In this document: piece by piece, positions 31,178-41,942 of the stretch
How positions within the stretch are numbered: the first letter of the stretch is position 1
How the letters are laid out: every line of letters starts with the position of its first letter
Assembly: GCA_900074885.1 (NCBI GenBank)
Contig: FJUW01000091.1
Span: forward strand, 1-64,000
DNA length: 64,000 nucleotides
From: Rhynchosporium graminicola
Taxonomy: Eukaryota; Ascomycota; Leotiomycetes; Helotiales; Ploettnerulaceae
Direction of reading: 5' to 3'
Made by a program: the position numbers and the translations under genes
Notes under the pieces: model-generated
Told to the model about the DNA's origin: nothing
The model's input: only the letters and a program-made list of their open reading frames with translations
The model's database searches: none

Positions 31178-32249
31178 TCGATGCTGGTGAGTGCTCGAAT
31201 GGACTCGATTTGCTTGGTGTGAGAGGTAGTTGAATGAAGCTGACCAGTTGCAGGTGATCGATACTGTGAGTTCTAGCTCAAGAATGATGTCGTTTTGAGG
31301 CCAAATCCCTTGCCCCCGTCTGCAAGCCGAACAACCAGAAAACTTCAAATTTGACAAGACGACTTACCGCTGTAAAAATTTCGGGAGATAAGGAGGGTGT
31401 CTGGGCACTTTCTAAAAAGCCGAAATTCCACATGCGGACGAGGCACGTCGATCTCCGATACCATTTCGTACGTACGAACGGAAGTTGCAGAAGGTCTGAT
31501 AAATATAGAGTGGGTCGGGGCGGATCTCAACCTCGCTGAAGACGTACCACGAAGGCTGGTGCAAAGCCAAAAGGGCTGAAGGATGTGGTTGGGGTGTTAT
31601 GGAGCTAGATGGTTCGATGAGTTGAGTGCTCTCAGAAGGGAACTCTACGACACCCACATGGCATCGCGCAGAGTCCTCGTAAGCTATATCTGGGATCTTG
31701 CACGGTCTCACGTAGAGCTCTCCGAAGGAAGCAAAGGAGAGAAGAAGTCACTTTGAGAGAGGATTCGGAGCCAACTAGCAAGATCAAGTCGAGGGATAGC
31801 ACTTCTTACTACGAGGAGTTCGGAGGCTCACTCGGGGGAAGTTCCTCAGGCTGCTTCAGCTAGATCAGGGCAGTCGATGATCGAAATCGGAGGCTCAATC
31901 AGGGGAGTTAAAACTCAGGTTGCTATGAGATCGACCTCAACATCATGGAACACCTTACACGTGCGAGCTTCATTATATGGGAGTTTTCAGATGATGGACA
32001 GCTCCATATCGATGAAAGGCTTGGCACAAAGGTTAGGGTAACTCTTGTATATATATAGTTCCGCAGACAGCCTTCTTACAAGGTCAATCGAGATGTGCAC
32101 AGCGGTTTATTTATGATCCCAGCTCCGCTACAATCCAGAGATGCGCATTCACGACTGTGACGACATGAATCAATCGAGCGCTTGATCTCCCTTTCGCACG
32201 AGGCCAGTCAAAATTCGGCTCGTGCGAAGCGCTCTAGGCCTCGAGTAAA
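31178..32249. other. Intergenic sequence
   Basis: A minus-strand frame (31412-31711, 99 codons) and plus-strand frames overlap. A TATATATATAG stretch lies near 32047. No gene can be supported. Confidence 0.4.
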
Positions 32250-33026
32250 ATGTACCATTTCAAACTTCTGAAGTCGCCAGGTGGTTCTGGCACTTTCAAG
32301 GACTTTGGGTCACGTTCCCAAGTTAGCTTTGTGGATTCATTGTGGAGCTGCGACCTGGAAACATACCTACCTGGCCATCTCCTGATCGATCGCCGCAGAC
32401 AAATGTGCCCGCCCAGCCTCAGGACTCCCAAATCCATAGCGCCAGGTGTTGAGGATTGGCATCGTTGTCTGATGGTGGGAAATGGATTAAACCTAACTGC
32501 GAAGAGAGAGGACTTGCGACCTCGGACATCCCAGTGAAAGAAGTCTTGACTCTTGAATCCCCGAGAAACGTGTTCTTTGACGAGGAAGTTTTTCAAGATC
32601 GCGATCTATCGAGTTGGGTTTCCTTGGCTTTCTCTACCGGAGGAGGGAGTGTTTGGAAGACGATCAGTTGGAGAGAAGTTCCACGGCCTGGCATCGCTCT
32701 GTGGCAGGATTGATGTACGGGGTGACAATGGCGCTCGTCTTGGTATACTTCATCAGAAAGGCTTGCGTCGAAGGTGGGAAAAGTCGGTTTCGGAAACCAT
32801 CGATCCGGCACAGTCGAATGATGGGTCAAGTTCCAGGTATTCTGAGGGAGGGAGTTCTGGTGATTTTCGGCGCCTGAAATTAGAGCTGCGGACGCAGATT
32901 ATCGTCCGCTCGGATCAGATATGGAGGAGGGGCAACATGACCTACCTACCTTTCATACTGAAGCAACGACGCAGAACCCGACCCATCGGGAAGACTCGAA
33001 GGTGCACCATCATCGCTCGTTTCTAA
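32250..33026 (+). pseudogene. Coding-like sequence, frame-disrupted, unknown product
   Basis: Several plus-strand frames in succession read like one protein. 32250 onward gives MYHFKLLKSPGGSGTFKDFG. About 32460-32710 gives DIPVKEVLTLESPRNVFFDE and SWVSLAFSTGGGSVWKTISW. About 32708 onward gives a membrane-like GLMYGVTMALVLVYFIRKA. The switches between frames do not coincide with clear GT-AG introns. I read it as a broken gene, or as a gene whose introns I cannot see. No family is recognised. Confidence 0.35.
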
Positions 33027-33166
33027 TCCCTGGTCTTTTCCAGGCAGCGAGCGATACCCTCACCAGCATACCTCAAACATTGGGCGATGCATGCTCTTAT
33101 CGTACTTCGTTCCGTAGCGATCGGGACAGAACGTGCATGGGAATCTTCTCGTGGTATTCTCCTCAT

Positions 33167-33890
33167 CTATAACTCCTGAGCAAGAAAATAAGTCAAAGTT
33201 GACTGATGGACCTCGATGTCATGTTTTGGTTTGACCGGGTGCTGTGAGTGAAACATACGTGATGGTCTTCCACTCCTGAGAGCAAATTGATGTACTGGTT
33301 GCAGGACACGATCGGACTTCCATACTTGACAGGGAAGATGGGATTCACTCGGCCAGAACTGGCGATGGAATCTTGTTGATCCACGAAGAAATTCACCGCT
33401 GGAAGCGCCATTGAGCTGGCTTACTGCTTCTGGGAAGGCGGGCAGGACGGAAGCTTCATGCTCTGTCCATGATTTGAGCCAGAGGTGATAAGAGAGGTTC
33501 AAAGCAATTGGCTCGTGGGGCTTCCATTGTCGGTTGGTTAACCTCATCGGAAAGAGGAGGGTATAATAGAGGAGTCGGCAAGTTTTCCTCTTTTCCTTAC
33601 ATTCGCAAAACCCGTTGGGTATTTGCGAACGTTTGAGACCGGAGATCGTTGTTAGAAGATCGGGGTCGTCGTCTGACGTGGGATACGGCGATTCGCGATG
33701 TTTTGAGAGCCATTCCTCGAATTTTCGTAGGGCCCATCGAGGGAGTCTTGGTCTCCAGCGCGATTCTCCTTTCGATGGAATGGACTCGAAGTTGAAGCTG
33801 AACACGAGATTTGTCGTCCTCCAACTGAGGACGCGAAATGATGCGAGCGAGGCATCGTAAATAATGTTGTGTGTTGAACGAACTTCAGCT
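33167..33890 (-). pseudogene. Coding-like sequence on the minus strand, apparent frameshift, unknown product
   Basis: From about 33890 down to 33425 one frame reads NIIYDASLASFRVLSWRTTN, VFSFNFESIPSKGESRWRPR, WALRKFEEWLSKHRESPYP. From about 33416 to 33260 the next frame reads LPAVNFFVDQQDSIASSGRV and PIVSCNQYINLLSGVEDHH. It may finish through an 85-nt intron (GTATGT...CTCAG) into the short tail EL and a stop at 33167. The two parts differ by one frame, and no acceptable intron joins them. The 5' end is also missing, with a stop just before the first residues. It is therefore probably a recent pseudogene, or it contains a sequencing error. I do not recognise the family. Confidence 0.45.
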
Positions 33891-35100
33891 TAACAGCTCA
33901 AATCAGGAGAATCCTGATTGCCTTGTTGGGTTCGTTTACGGCATCGTAATAATATCGATTGGTTGGTATGTAAGCCAGGAGGAATGGAGCAGCCCATCTG
34001 ATGATGTGACCATAATTTTTCAGCTGACGCTATTTCTCTCCCCGAAACAACACAGAAACTCCGAACTGGCGCCTTCGCACACGAGAAGTCCGATAACAGA
34101 AATTATATATCTTTTGCGAAAGCGATATTATCCAGTAGGTGTTATGTTGTATAATTTCGATCATTTCGCTCTGATCCGATGATCTATCTGATTGGCAAAC
34201 TTCATGACACTCAAGTAGAAGTGCACAGTTTCCTACACGGCGCTGACAACGCTTTATCATGATCAAGTGTCTGCCCAGGTATCTAGTGACTTAGCGTCCT
34301 TGAACCACCTGGACTTCTTGATGTAGATAAGTACATGCCTTTACACAATAGGGATCAAGACAAACTGAACTGCCTTATCATCAGATGTTAACACATGTAT
34401 CAGTGCATGCTATGGATCGAAACCAACTGAAGTACCTTGTCATCAGATACTACTATGTATATCAGCAAGTCGATCTTATGTAGACTTAAACCTTCACCTG
34501 CGCTACTAATTCGTCGAAACAGAGAGGGTTCTGCGTATATCTTCAAAATGATTCATTCAACATTCACGAGAAAACTCACCTATTCAGCTTCTGAGTAGGT
34601 CATGCAAATTGATTGCCAAACGATAAGGTATATCTACCAATCAGCAGCTCTGGCTGCATGATCTTGTCAATCAATTTGCGAGGAAGCGCGACAAAGCTAT
34701 CTGGCAGCTCATTCGCAGATATAAGAGCCTTGCCCTTCCTTGCCTTGTCAATTCTCGCTTCGAACGACAAGTACGCTAATAGATATATAAGGCGTGACCT
34801 AGGTAGATATAAAAACACCGTTAATAGCGCAAGGTTATCGAGATTCTTTAACATCTCGACAAAGTCTAGATCATCAATTCTCGATAACTTCGATATTTTT
34901 GACATCCTCGATAATACAATCTTCTATTTTGTTCTGCTTTGTCACAGCAACATAATAATAATATCAAGATCAATCGTGAGTTTCGATCCTTGCATCTTGT
35001 TGACTTTGAATATCCAGTGGCAGGACCAACTGATGCGCAGGCATTCATTCCCCAAGAAACAGCCTTCTCAACCACAGCTAATTACGATATTTCAAACACA
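33891..35100. other. Intergenic sequence with a diverged tandem repeat
   Basis: Two related blocks of roughly 64 bp around 34349 and 34413 share GAACTGCCTTATCATCAGAT-like sequence. The rest is non-coding and includes the promoter of the gene at 35101. Confidence 0.4.
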
Positions 35101-35979
35101 ATGTCTTCTTGTAAGTCCAAGTTTCTCATTCCCTCAGCACAAGTGCCTGAGAGATAGCATACTGACATTTTGATAGCAAACAAAAAGACAATCCTCGAAC
35201 GAGCATTCGACGATATGCACCAGCTGCGCAAGCTCGCAGAGACCTCCCCAGAGCTCGTCGCCCGTACTCATGATCGGTTCAAGACAACCTGGATCAGCTT
35301 CAACGACCCAGCAGCTGTCGCCTTCCAGAACGTTGTGGACCAAGGACCAGAAAAAGTCCGGGCTAAACTCCGCGAACTACAACTGTTGGAGGGCACCCTG
35401 TCTTTCATCAATCAGGTGTCCGACGAGTATGAGAGACTCAAACACACCGACGATCAGGACACAAACACTGGCGTTGGTATTGCAGAGGGTGATTGGGACC
35501 GAGCAACTCGTGGTGAGAAGCTCCGATATCTTGCCCGGCCTCTTCATCCATTCGGCGACCACCAACAGAGAGTGCGCTTCGTCATTCAAGAGTTGACTGG
35601 TGCGACTGAGGCTGAAGCGGAGAACGAGCCCGAGCAGGATGAGGAGTTCAGCAATGCCGTGGCAAAGTGTAACAACCTGTCCCAGAAGGAAGGCATGACA
35701 ATAACCGGCATGTTGGCGCTGCTGGAAAATGATGTCACTGTGCTGGATGCCATGAAGGGATTCTCTCGAGAGTTAGAGAAGTTGGTACGTGAGGAGTGCA
35801 AGGCTGGCTGGGACTGGGCTGCGAGCTTGAATAAGCAGAAACATCTCCGAAAGACGATCGATGAGACATGGGGCAAATGCAGCAAGTATTTCTGGATTGT
35901 GGTTCTGGATGAACTTGAGAATAGGGGAGGATCTGAGGATGTGAAGAAGCTTGTTGAGCAGAAGATGCGTGGCAATTAG
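35101..35979 (+). CDS. Hypothetical helical protein, 270 aa, two exons
   Basis: Exon 1 is only ten bases (ATGTCTTCTT, 35101-35110). The intron 35111-35176 (GTAAGT...TGATAG) restores the frame, and exon 2 is 35177-35979. The product starts MSSSNKKTILERAFDDMHQL and is almost entirely charged and helix-forming (PELVARTHDRFKTTWISFND, KVRAKLRELQLLEGTLSFI, GFSRELEKLVREECKAGWDW). It has no signal peptide or membrane span. An acidic segment (EAEAENEPEQDEEF) lies near the middle, and WGKCSKYFWIVVLDELENRG near the end. I recognise no family. The tiny first exon followed by an intron at codon 4 is a common fungal arrangement and supports this start. Confidence 0.8.
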
Positions 35980-36715
35980 TGGTGGATAATTGCGGGATTG
36001 GATATGGTGATGAGGGTTTGGGGATAGCATCAAAAGAAATGCTAGCTTTGATTAGCGAATGAAGAAGAATATGAACATCGACGGGATCCAAGTAGACGGT
36101 AGTTATCTTGATAAGTGACGGCTGGAACTTCGGACATGGTGTCCATATAATACTTAACGTAGCCTTCGACTCTCTCGCCGAGACAAGCAAGGAAGCCAGA
36201 GAGGTATCAAGCATTGAGCTCACTTTTGTCAGTGGTAGAGTGAGTAGCCATCGCTTCACACTGATGGTGCTCAACTGGAGATTCTGCGAGAATCATACAG
36301 GCCGATCGATTGCATGCTTGACGAGGAGATCTTCTGTTGCAGTGTATCGCAAACTCTCAAGTTCTCCAAGACTGACTGAAAACTGCACCCGAAAGCCGAG
36401 GGAGCGGAGAAAGGGGCAGACATAAGTAAGGTTCTCCCCAGAAGAGATTCGTAACTTCTGTTATCTCACAAAGACCTAGAGATCGAATTGGACATGGGAG
36501 GTTGTCACTAAGAAAGCAATGAGGGTGTGAGGTCAGGAAGACTGATGGTGCTCCTGCCTGATTATGTAAGCGGAAATCAATTAATCGCGTCTACGCGTAA
36601 AATACACTACATGACGCGACGGGACGGGACGGAGCACCAACATTTCTAAACCTTTGCCATTCTTGTTTACTTCCCCCTCCCTCCGCCCCTATCATTCGCA
36701 CCATTCAACCGCGCG
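35980..36715. other. Intergenic sequence, promoter of POL3
   Basis: A weak open frame (36108-36425, plus) has no recognisable content. An ACGCGT box lies at 36593-36598. Confidence 0.5.
36593..36598 (+). promoter_or_regulatory. MluI cell-cycle box (ACGCGT) upstream of POL3
   Basis: ACGCGT lies 118 bp before the POL3 ATG, with a nearby CGCG-rich stretch (GACGCGACGGGACGGG). In fungi ACGCGT is the MBF site that drives S-phase expression of DNA-replication genes. The placement fits; binding is not shown. Confidence 0.5.
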
Positions 36716-39700
36716 ATGGCGCCCTCAAGAGTTCCCCAAAAACGCATCCTTGGTGATACGGCGAACAGTCGAAAAAACATAGCCTCCTCTCCCTCCTCGG
36801 CGAAAAAGCGAAAGCTGGAACCAGTAGAGCCCGCCTCGTCGCCCGCTGCGAGATTTAAGAGCTCGCAGAATGGACCCAAAGGAAAGTTCGGCTCTAGTCA
36901 GCCCAGTCATTTCGAGTCCGAAGTACTGGAGAAGATGACACAGGATATGGCTGGATTGAAGAAGAACAATTCCGAGAAAGATCAGCAATGGGCGCGACCA
37001 AGTCTAGATGACTTCAGGGAAGGCAAGGACAATTTGATCTTTCAGCAGATAGAATGCGAGGAGGGAACTTTACATGGTGGAAATGCTACGGTCAAGCTGT
37101 TTGGCGTTACGGAGGCAAGTAGCTTTCTTGGTTGAATTGGCTCCTACTGACTATTTGCAGACTGGTCACTCTGCTATGCTTCACGTTACGGACTTCTTAC
37201 ACTACTTGTATGTCGCTGCGCCGGTCAATTTTACGTCGCGCGAATGCGACGGATTTAAAGCTTTCTTAGACTCCCAGCTGTCTACACATCAACCTGCCAT
37301 CCACTCCGTCCAAATTGTTCTTCGAGAGAACTTGTACGGCTTCCAAGGAAATCAGCAAAACCCATACATCAAGATTACTGTGAACGACCCAAAGTTTATC
37401 AACAAGGTCAGGAGTACAATTGAGAATGGGACTGCAAATTACAAGGGAATGTGGAAAGGGTCTGGAGATGGTGGAATCTTGACATTTGACAGCATCGCAT
37501 ATGTTCTTCGATTCATGATCGACTGCAAGGTAGAATTTCCGATCGATGCTACTGAGCTGGGCTAATTCAAGTAGATTGCTGGCATGTCTTGGGTCGAGGT
37601 GCCTGCAGAGCAGTACACGATAATTCCAAAACACGAGCGGCATTCGAACTGTCAAATTGAAGCATGGGTATCATACAGGGACCTGATTGCACATAAGCCG
37701 GAAGGTGTATGGGCGAAAATGGCACCTCTACGGATTCTGTCTTTCGATATCGAGTGTGCCGGCCGAAAAGGTATATTTCCTGAAGCCAACCAGGATCCGG
37801 TCATTCAAATCGCGAATGTTGTCACACGATATGGAGAGAAGAAGCCATTTGTACGGAACGTATTCTGCCTGGATAATACCAGCCCAATTGTCAACACCCA
37901 GCTATTCGAATTTGATAAAGAGGAGCAAATGCTATCGAAATGGAGGGATTTCATGGAAGAGGTAGACCCTGATATCATAATTGGCTACAACATATGCAAT
38001 TTCGATTTCCCATATCTACTCGACCGAGCTCGACACTTGAAGGTTCGGGATTTCGATGCTTGGACTCGGTTGAAGGGCGTCAGATCTGCATCGAAGGACA
38101 CGAACTTCTCCAGCAAGCAAATGGGAAATCGCGATACGAAAGCAACCAATACAAATGGCCGCTTGCAGTTGGATCTGTTACAGCTTGTCCAGAGAGATCA
38201 TCAGCTCAGAAGTTACACACTTAACTCCGTCTGCGCGCAATTTCTTGGTGAACAGAAAGAGGATGTCCACCATACCATGATCACAGCACTTTTCAACGGT
38301 GACCCCGAAACCCGAAGACGTCTGGCGGTATATTGTTTAAAAGATGCATACCTGCCACAGCGCTTGATGGATAAGTTATCATGTCTTGAAAATTACACTG
38401 AGATGGCAAGAGTCACAGGTGTTCCTTTCAATTATCTCCTCGCCCGAGGTCAGCAAGTCAAGTTCGTCAGTCAATTATTCCGGAAGGCTCTCGAGCAAAA
38501 GCTGGTCATTCCAAATTTGCGAACAGATGCCACGGACGAGCAGTACGAAGGAGCCACTGTTATTGAACCCACAAGAGGTTATTACGACGTTCCTATTGCA
38601 ACACTGGATTTCGCTTCTCTGTATCCCTCGATTATCCAGGCGCACAACCTTTGTTACACCACCTTACTGAACAAAAATGCCATCGACAAACTGAATTTGG
38701 TCAAGGACGAGGATTATATCGTCACGCCTAACGGCGACATGTTTTGTACGATCAAGCAAAGGAAAGGTTTACTAGCTCAAATTCTGGAGGAGTTGCTCAC
38801 TGCCAGAAAGCAAGCAAAGCGAGAACTTGCAGTGGAAACAGATCCTTTCAAGAAAGCCGTGTTGAACGGTCGTCAATTGGCCTTGAAGATTAGCGCAAAC
38901 AGTGTATACGGTCTGACAGGAGCCACGGTCGGAAAACTTCCCTGTCTAGCCATTGCGAGTAGCACAACGGGTTACGGTCGACAGATGATTGAAAAGACAA
39001 AAGATGAAGTTGAAAAGAAGTACACGATTGCCAATGGCTACACTCACGATGCTCAAGTCATCTATGGAGATACTGATTCGGTCATGGTCAAGTTTGGATG
39101 CAAGGACCTTCCCACTGCGATGAAGCTTGGAGAAGAGGCGGCTGCATACGTTTCGTCGAAATTCGTCAAGCCGATCAAGCTTGAATTCGAAAAGATTTAC
39201 TTTCCCTACTTGTTGATCAACAAGAAACGTTATGCTGGGCTGTATTGGACGAGTCCTGATAAGTACGACAAGATGGACACCAAAGGTATCGAGACTGTCC
39301 GCCGAGATAACTGTAGGCTGGTTCAAAATGTCATTGAGACTGTGTTACGCATGATTCTGATCGATCGTGACGTACAAGGCGCTCAAGAGTAAGTTCCCTC
39401 TCGACACATCATCTTCTGCTATTCTAGTTGCTGACAACTCGCAGTTACGTTAAAGACACCATCTCCGACCTTCTCCAAAACAAAATCGACATGTCAAAAC
39501 TTGTCATCACTAAAGCACTCGCAAAAGCAGACTACACTGCCAAACAAGCCCATGTCGAGCTTGCCGAGCGAATGAAGAAGCGCGACGCTGGTTCCGCCCC
39601 TACCCTGGGTGACAGAGTAGCATACGTGATCATTAAAGGTTCAGCTGGAGCGAAGAACTTCGAACGCAGTGAGGACCCGGAGTTTGTCCTGGAGCATAAC

Positions 39701-40183
39701 ATCCCGATTGATACGAAATACTACCTGGATAATCAACTGTCCAAACCCCTGGGCAGGATCTTCGAACCGATTCTTGGGGAGACGAAAGCAAATTCCTTGC
39801 TAGCAGGCGATCACACCCGCGCCATCTCCGTTGCAGCCCCTTCCATAGGCGGATTGATGAAGTTCGCCAAGAAGACATTCACATGCATGGGCTGCAAAAA
39901 ACCCCTTGTCGGTAAGGAAGAAAGTGGTGGAGCGGTGTGTTCGAATTGTGCAGAGAGAGTAGGGGAGCTGTATCAGAAGACGTTGAGTAAAGTCAGTGAT
40001 CTGGAAGTTAGATTTGGGAGATTGTGGACGCAGTGCCAGAGATGTCAGGGCAGTATGCATTGTGAGGTTATTTGTAGTAGTAAGGATTGTCCGATCTTTT
40101 ATATGAGGATGAAGGCGAAGAAGGATGTCGAGGATGCGGGGAGGGAGTTGGTCAGGTTCGATAGGGATGCTGCTGCTTGGTAG
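36716..40183 (+). CDS. POL3: DNA polymerase delta catalytic subunit, 1106 aa, four exons
   Basis: Exons are 36716-37114, 37161-37529, 37575-39388 and 39445-40183, with introns of 46, 45 and 56 nt. The product is a B-family polymerase that synthesises the lagging strand and proofreads in the nucleus. The N-terminus has a nuclear-localisation-like AKKRKLEP. The exonuclease motifs are FDIEC (D314), [13 protein letters not shown] (D400) and YCLKDAYLP (Y509/D513). The polymerase motifs are [10 protein letters not shown] (D601), [13 protein letters not shown] and C YGDTDS (D755/D757), with KKRY between C and the thumb. The C-terminal CysA (CMGCKKPL...CSNC, from C1008) and CysB (CQRCQG...C...C, from C1058) metal sites are intact; CysB carries the Fe-S cluster in yeast. 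All catalytic residues are present. The first intron is GC-AG (GAG|GCAAGT), which is unusual. Length is normal for the family. Confidence 0.96.
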
Positions 40184-41500
40184 AGTGGAGCTTGAAGGGA
40201 GATGTTTGAGTTACGCATCGCAAGGGGATATTTGGAGTTCGGATCTTGATAGCATCATGTCATATGGTGTGGGATGGGAAGGCTTGGCGTTGCGTGCTAG
40301 AATTGAATGGGAAGCTTTGTTGACTGACTCAGCTAGTCCGTCGAGCATTATATGAATTCAATGATATCATCGAGCTGCTTCAATCCTCCCATTGTTGAAG
40401 GACCAACACGTGCACTCGTGCATAGTTCTCATGGCTGATCGACTTGATTGTGTCGGTGAGTCAAATCGGCTGATATCATTTATGAAACCCGTCGGTAATC
40501 TAGTAAATGACGCCATACAGTAAGATTGATTGTCCATACACTTCAAAGAAGGAACATGATCTAAATCAAGAATAAACATACAGTAATGGGCCCAAAGATT
40601 TCTTTCAGAACCTAGGATCAAAAGCCGGGAAATACACCCCGGGCCTCGAAACCAAGAACAATTATGTTTCGAAGTAAACCCAAGACTGTAATGATGTGTA
40701 ATTTCAGAGTCACGTACTTACTCCACAACACATATGAGATCGACGAGAAAAAGTAATAAGTGCTAGTCGCATGTGCGAATACACCCTCTTCCAAGGGGAC
40801 ATAGCGTCCTGAAAGCTCTGAGCATTACACTATGATGTGCACGGCTTTTGTTACACGGTACCATATGTAGTGTTCAAGCAGTCAGCTGGTACATAGTCTT
40901 GTATGCTTTACCCGTAAAAACATCCGTCACAGCCTCTGAGGCCTTCTCCCTTTCACTCAGTATTACTGGCGTTCCTGAATCTGGTTCTGCGTTTGGAAGA
41001 TTGTCATGACTCCGTCGACGTCTTTGGACTTACTTACGCTCGATGCGACCTCAATGTGGAGAATAGCAAGGGTTCCTCGCTTTCTGCAGGCGAATGTAAC
41101 ATGACCAACGTCTAGCCGTACGTAGTACGGGATCTTGCGTTTGGAAATCTTTCCTTATGATGCCATGAGATGATGAGGGTCTTAAACGTTATGGCGTGCC
41201 TGGATGTCCGCGCTCGGTGCCTCAGAGGTTTCGTTATCGGGGGCTGGTAGGCAGAAAATGTGAGTACGAGTATCGAGGGGGTTTGAAAAGGAATGGGATG
41301 TTCGTAAGTAAATAGATCATTCTAGCCACCAAGCGGTTGACGTTTTTGCCAGGCTCTGGATTTGACGAAGCGACTGGCAAACTTCAGGAAGATGATTTCG
41401 CAGAACCACGGGGCGTTAGATCTCGTAAATACAGTAGGTATTCGTTCCGAGGAGAAAGCAGTTCGGTGGAGGAAAGAAAGCAAATCGCCAATGTTCAACT
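40184..41500. other. Intergenic or weakly coding sequence
   Basis: Coding-like readings exist on both strands around 40900-41510. On the plus strand 41170-41510 can join through GTAAGT...GCCAG to a tail LTKRLANFRKMISQNHGALD and a stop. On the minus strand 41350-40900 reads KISKRKIPYYVRLDVGHVTF, then SGTPVILSEREKASEAVTDV. They overlap and neither has a clear start, so I call no gene. Confidence 0.35.
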
Positions 41501-41520
41501 AGTCTGACGGTTATTTGATT

Positions 41521-41942
41521 ATGGATGCGCACCTGCCCAACGCATCGGAATTGATGAAGCAAGTATGTATCTCGACAAGTATCAATTTGACTTTAAAAGT
41601 GAAGCATGCGCCGCTGTGTGCTTTCCATCATTGGTGATATCGACGAAGCACTGAAAGTAAACGAGGATCCTACGAGTCTCGATTATGTTTATTGAGAGCT
41701 AGTGACCTGGGTACTCTGGCAAGCCAAGTATCATCTTGCGAATAGGTACCAAAGTCCTGGAGATCTTGAGAAAGCGGAGTGAGTTCCTTGAAGTATCGGA
41801 GCTAGGCAGATTCATCTTTGGCGAAGTGAAAAATTTTCCTGCAGTGCGAGTACTGTTCAAGATCGCAACTGGTTCTCATGTCACTCAAGTATCACGAGAT
41901 GAAACCCGAACTGAGGAGGATCTGAGAGCTGAGGGTTTTTGA
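41521..41942 (+). pseudogene. TPR-like coding remnant
   Basis: Plus-strand pieces read MRRCVLSIIGDIDEALKVNE, then (frame changed, after a stop) LVTWVLWQAKYHLANRYQSP followed by GDLEKAE. A-x-Y-x-LANRYQ-x-x-GDLEKAE is typical of tetratricopeptide repeats found in large fungal NLR-like and signalling proteins. The pieces are in different frames and have no start. A splice donor (GGA|GTGAGT) follows GDLEKAE. It is probably a fragment of a decayed gene; the TPR assignment is tentative. Confidence 0.35.

Noticed and set aside
40900..41510. Coding-like readings on both strands
   Set aside because: They conflict with each other and neither has a start; kept only as a note on the region.
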